This document shows, one piece after another, positions 6,550 through 7,127 of a stretch of 7,127 nt of DNA. Under the pieces are notes generated by a model, which saw only the letters and a list, made by a program, of their open reading frames with translations, did no database searches and was not told where the DNA came from. Origin of the DNA: PVC group bacterium (ex Bugula neritina AB1). GTDB taxonomy: Bacteria; GCA-001730085. The translations under genes were made by a program, and so were the position numbers. How positions within the stretch are numbered: position 1 is the stretch's first letter; each line of letters starts with the position of its first letter. The DNA is taken from NCBI GenBank assembly GCA_001730085.1, contig MDLB01000031.1, positions 1-7,127 on the forward strand. Reading direction: 5' to 3'.

Positions 6550-7127
6550 ATGAAAAAAGTTAAGAGTTTTAAATTTAAATTAAAATTAAAAAGTAAAGAA
6601 CAAGAGATTACTTTGAAGAAAAATATTGGTTGTAATCGTTTTGTTTGGAATAAAGCTCTTGCTATTCAAAAGGAAAGACTGGAGAACAAGCAAAAGCTTT
6701 TGAGCTGGTACGAACTTGACTGGTGGAAAAATAATTTTTGGAAGAAAAGCGAAGAATATGATTTCTTAAAAGAGGTTTCGTCGCAACCACTTAATCAAAC
6801 GTTGCAAATGTTAGATAGAGCTATTTGGGATTGTTTGACGAAAAAAGTCAAAGGACGGGGATTCCCTAGATTCAAACATAAAAAATCAGACTCAGGATTT
6901 AGATACCCTGTAGGTGTCAAAATAAAAAACAAACAAGTATTTCTTCCTAAAATAGGCTGGGTGCATTTTTTCAAGAGCCAAGAAGTAATAGGTACTCCCA
7001 AAAATGCCACTGTGACTTATTATGCAGGTGATTGGTTCGTTTCTATTCAGACGGAGATTGAGCGTGAAGATCCTGTGCACCCCTCAAAAAGCAGTGTCGG
7101 CATTGACATGGGAGTAGCATGCTTTGC
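6550..7127 (+). CDS. tnpB: TnpB (OrfB) RNA-guided nuclease of an IS200/IS605 element, N-terminal 192 residues, partial
   Basis: The frame is open from ATG 6550 to the right edge, 192 full codons of a protein family usually near 370-420 residues. The N-terminal half has the basic start KKVKSFKFKLKLK, NRFVWNKALAIQKE (29-42), a Trp-rich patch around 53-63, and GRGFPRFKHKKS from about 100. The RuvC-like domain opens at the very edge with VGIDMGVACF, where Asp186 is the first catalytic acid; ISDra2 TnpB has its equivalent at Asp191. The zinc-finger and remaining RuvC acids lie outside the window. TnpB is guided by an omegaRNA encoded at the element's right end and is the ancestor-like relative of Cas12. 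There is no Shine-Dalgarno sequence before the ATG, so expression may be low. It differs from the left copy only by Ile26 and Gln86. Confidence 0.88.
   Translation, partial: MKKVKSFKFKLKLKSKEQEITLKKNIGCNRFVWNKALAIQKERLENKQKLLSWYELDWWKNNFWKKSEEYDFLKEVSSQPLNQTLQMLDRAIWDCLTKKVKGRGFPRFKHKKSDSGFRYPVGVKIKNKQVFLPKIGWVHFFKSQEVIGTPKNATVTYYAGDWFVSIQTEIEREDPVHPSKSSVGIDMGVACF

Larger units (their letters stand above)
1..7062. repeat. Long inverted repeat (1-651 and 6412-7062) bracketing the mraZ-murE operon
   Basis: Both arms are the 5' parts of the same IS and match position for position (coordinates add up to 7063), with 7 substitutions and no gaps. The true arms are longer because the left copy is cut by the window. 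About 5.76 kb of unique sequence, containing the complete operon with its promoter, lies between them. Such a repeat pair is a substrate for homologous recombination that would invert the enclosed block without breaking any gene in it. Confidence 0.9.
6412..7127 (+). mobile_element. IS200/IS605-type (tnpB) element, 5' portion, right copy, cut by window edge
   Basis: The 651 bases 6412-7062 mirror 651-1 with 7 mismatches; 7063-7127 continues the same element beyond what the left copy shows. The upstream boundary at 6411/6412 is where similarity between the copies ends. The element points rightwards, away from the dcw genes, as the left copy points leftwards. It contains the terminal-type hairpin at 6436-6455 and the first 192 codons of tnpB. 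No tnpA gene is visible in the first part, so this is either a tnpB-only element moved in trans or a type with tnpA beyond the edge. Confidence 0.88.

Noticed and set aside
6892-7080. 62-codon antisense frame
   Set aside because: It is a shadow of the right tnpB copy.
1-7127. Classical composite transposon carrying the dcw genes
   Set aside because: IS200/IS605 elements do not usually form composites by paired ends, no target duplication can be seen, and the cargo is a core operon; the paired arrangement is reported only as an inverted repeat.

Overview
The window carries a five-gene piece of a division and cell-wall (dcw) cluster, all on the + strand and in the classical order mraZ – rsmH (mraW) – ftsL – ftsI (PBP transpeptidase) – murE. 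It lies between two nearly identical, inverted copies of the 5' part of an IS200/IS605-type element with a tnpB (orfB) gene. The DNA is AT-rich, about one third GC by eye, with spacers of almost pure A/T. MurE has the meso-diaminopimelate DNPR motif, so the peptidoglycan is of the Gram-negative type. The cluster stops after murE instead of running on into murF-mraY-murD. This split, together with the rsmH-ftsL-ftsI-murE order, low GC and IS load, resembles Chlamydiae, and within them the amoeba-associated chlamydia-like groups more than Chlamydia itself. That is an inference from gene order and general appearance; another AT-rich intracellular Gram-negative cannot be excluded.

Layout: 1-651 is the 5' part of one IS copy (tnpB on the - strand, running off the left edge). 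652-964 is AT-rich with no gene. 965-1031 is a compact control region: a sigma70-type promoter (TTGCAT, 17 bp, TATAAT) followed by three TGG boxes exactly 10 bp apart that end next to the mraZ start, which fits a MraZ auto-repression operator. 1032-1484 is mraZ, followed by a 164-bp AT-rich spacer. 1649-4670 holds rsmH, ftsL and ftsI, tightly packed; ftsI starts with TTG behind a good ribosome binding site. A 165-bp spacer with a possible second promoter precedes murE (4836-6242). After 169 bp without a gene, the second IS copy begins at 6412 and its tnpB runs off the right edge.

The genes form one functional unit. MraZ is a DNA-binding repressor of its own operon. RsmH methylates 16S rRNA. 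FtsL is a bitopic divisome protein that supports septal synthesis, and FtsI cross-links septal peptidoglycan. MurE adds the diamino acid to the cytoplasmic precursor. I see no wholly unknown system here. The points most worth a second look are the operator overlapping the translation start, the inverted IS pair around the whole operon, and an omegaRNA-like hairpin at the upstream end of each IS copy.
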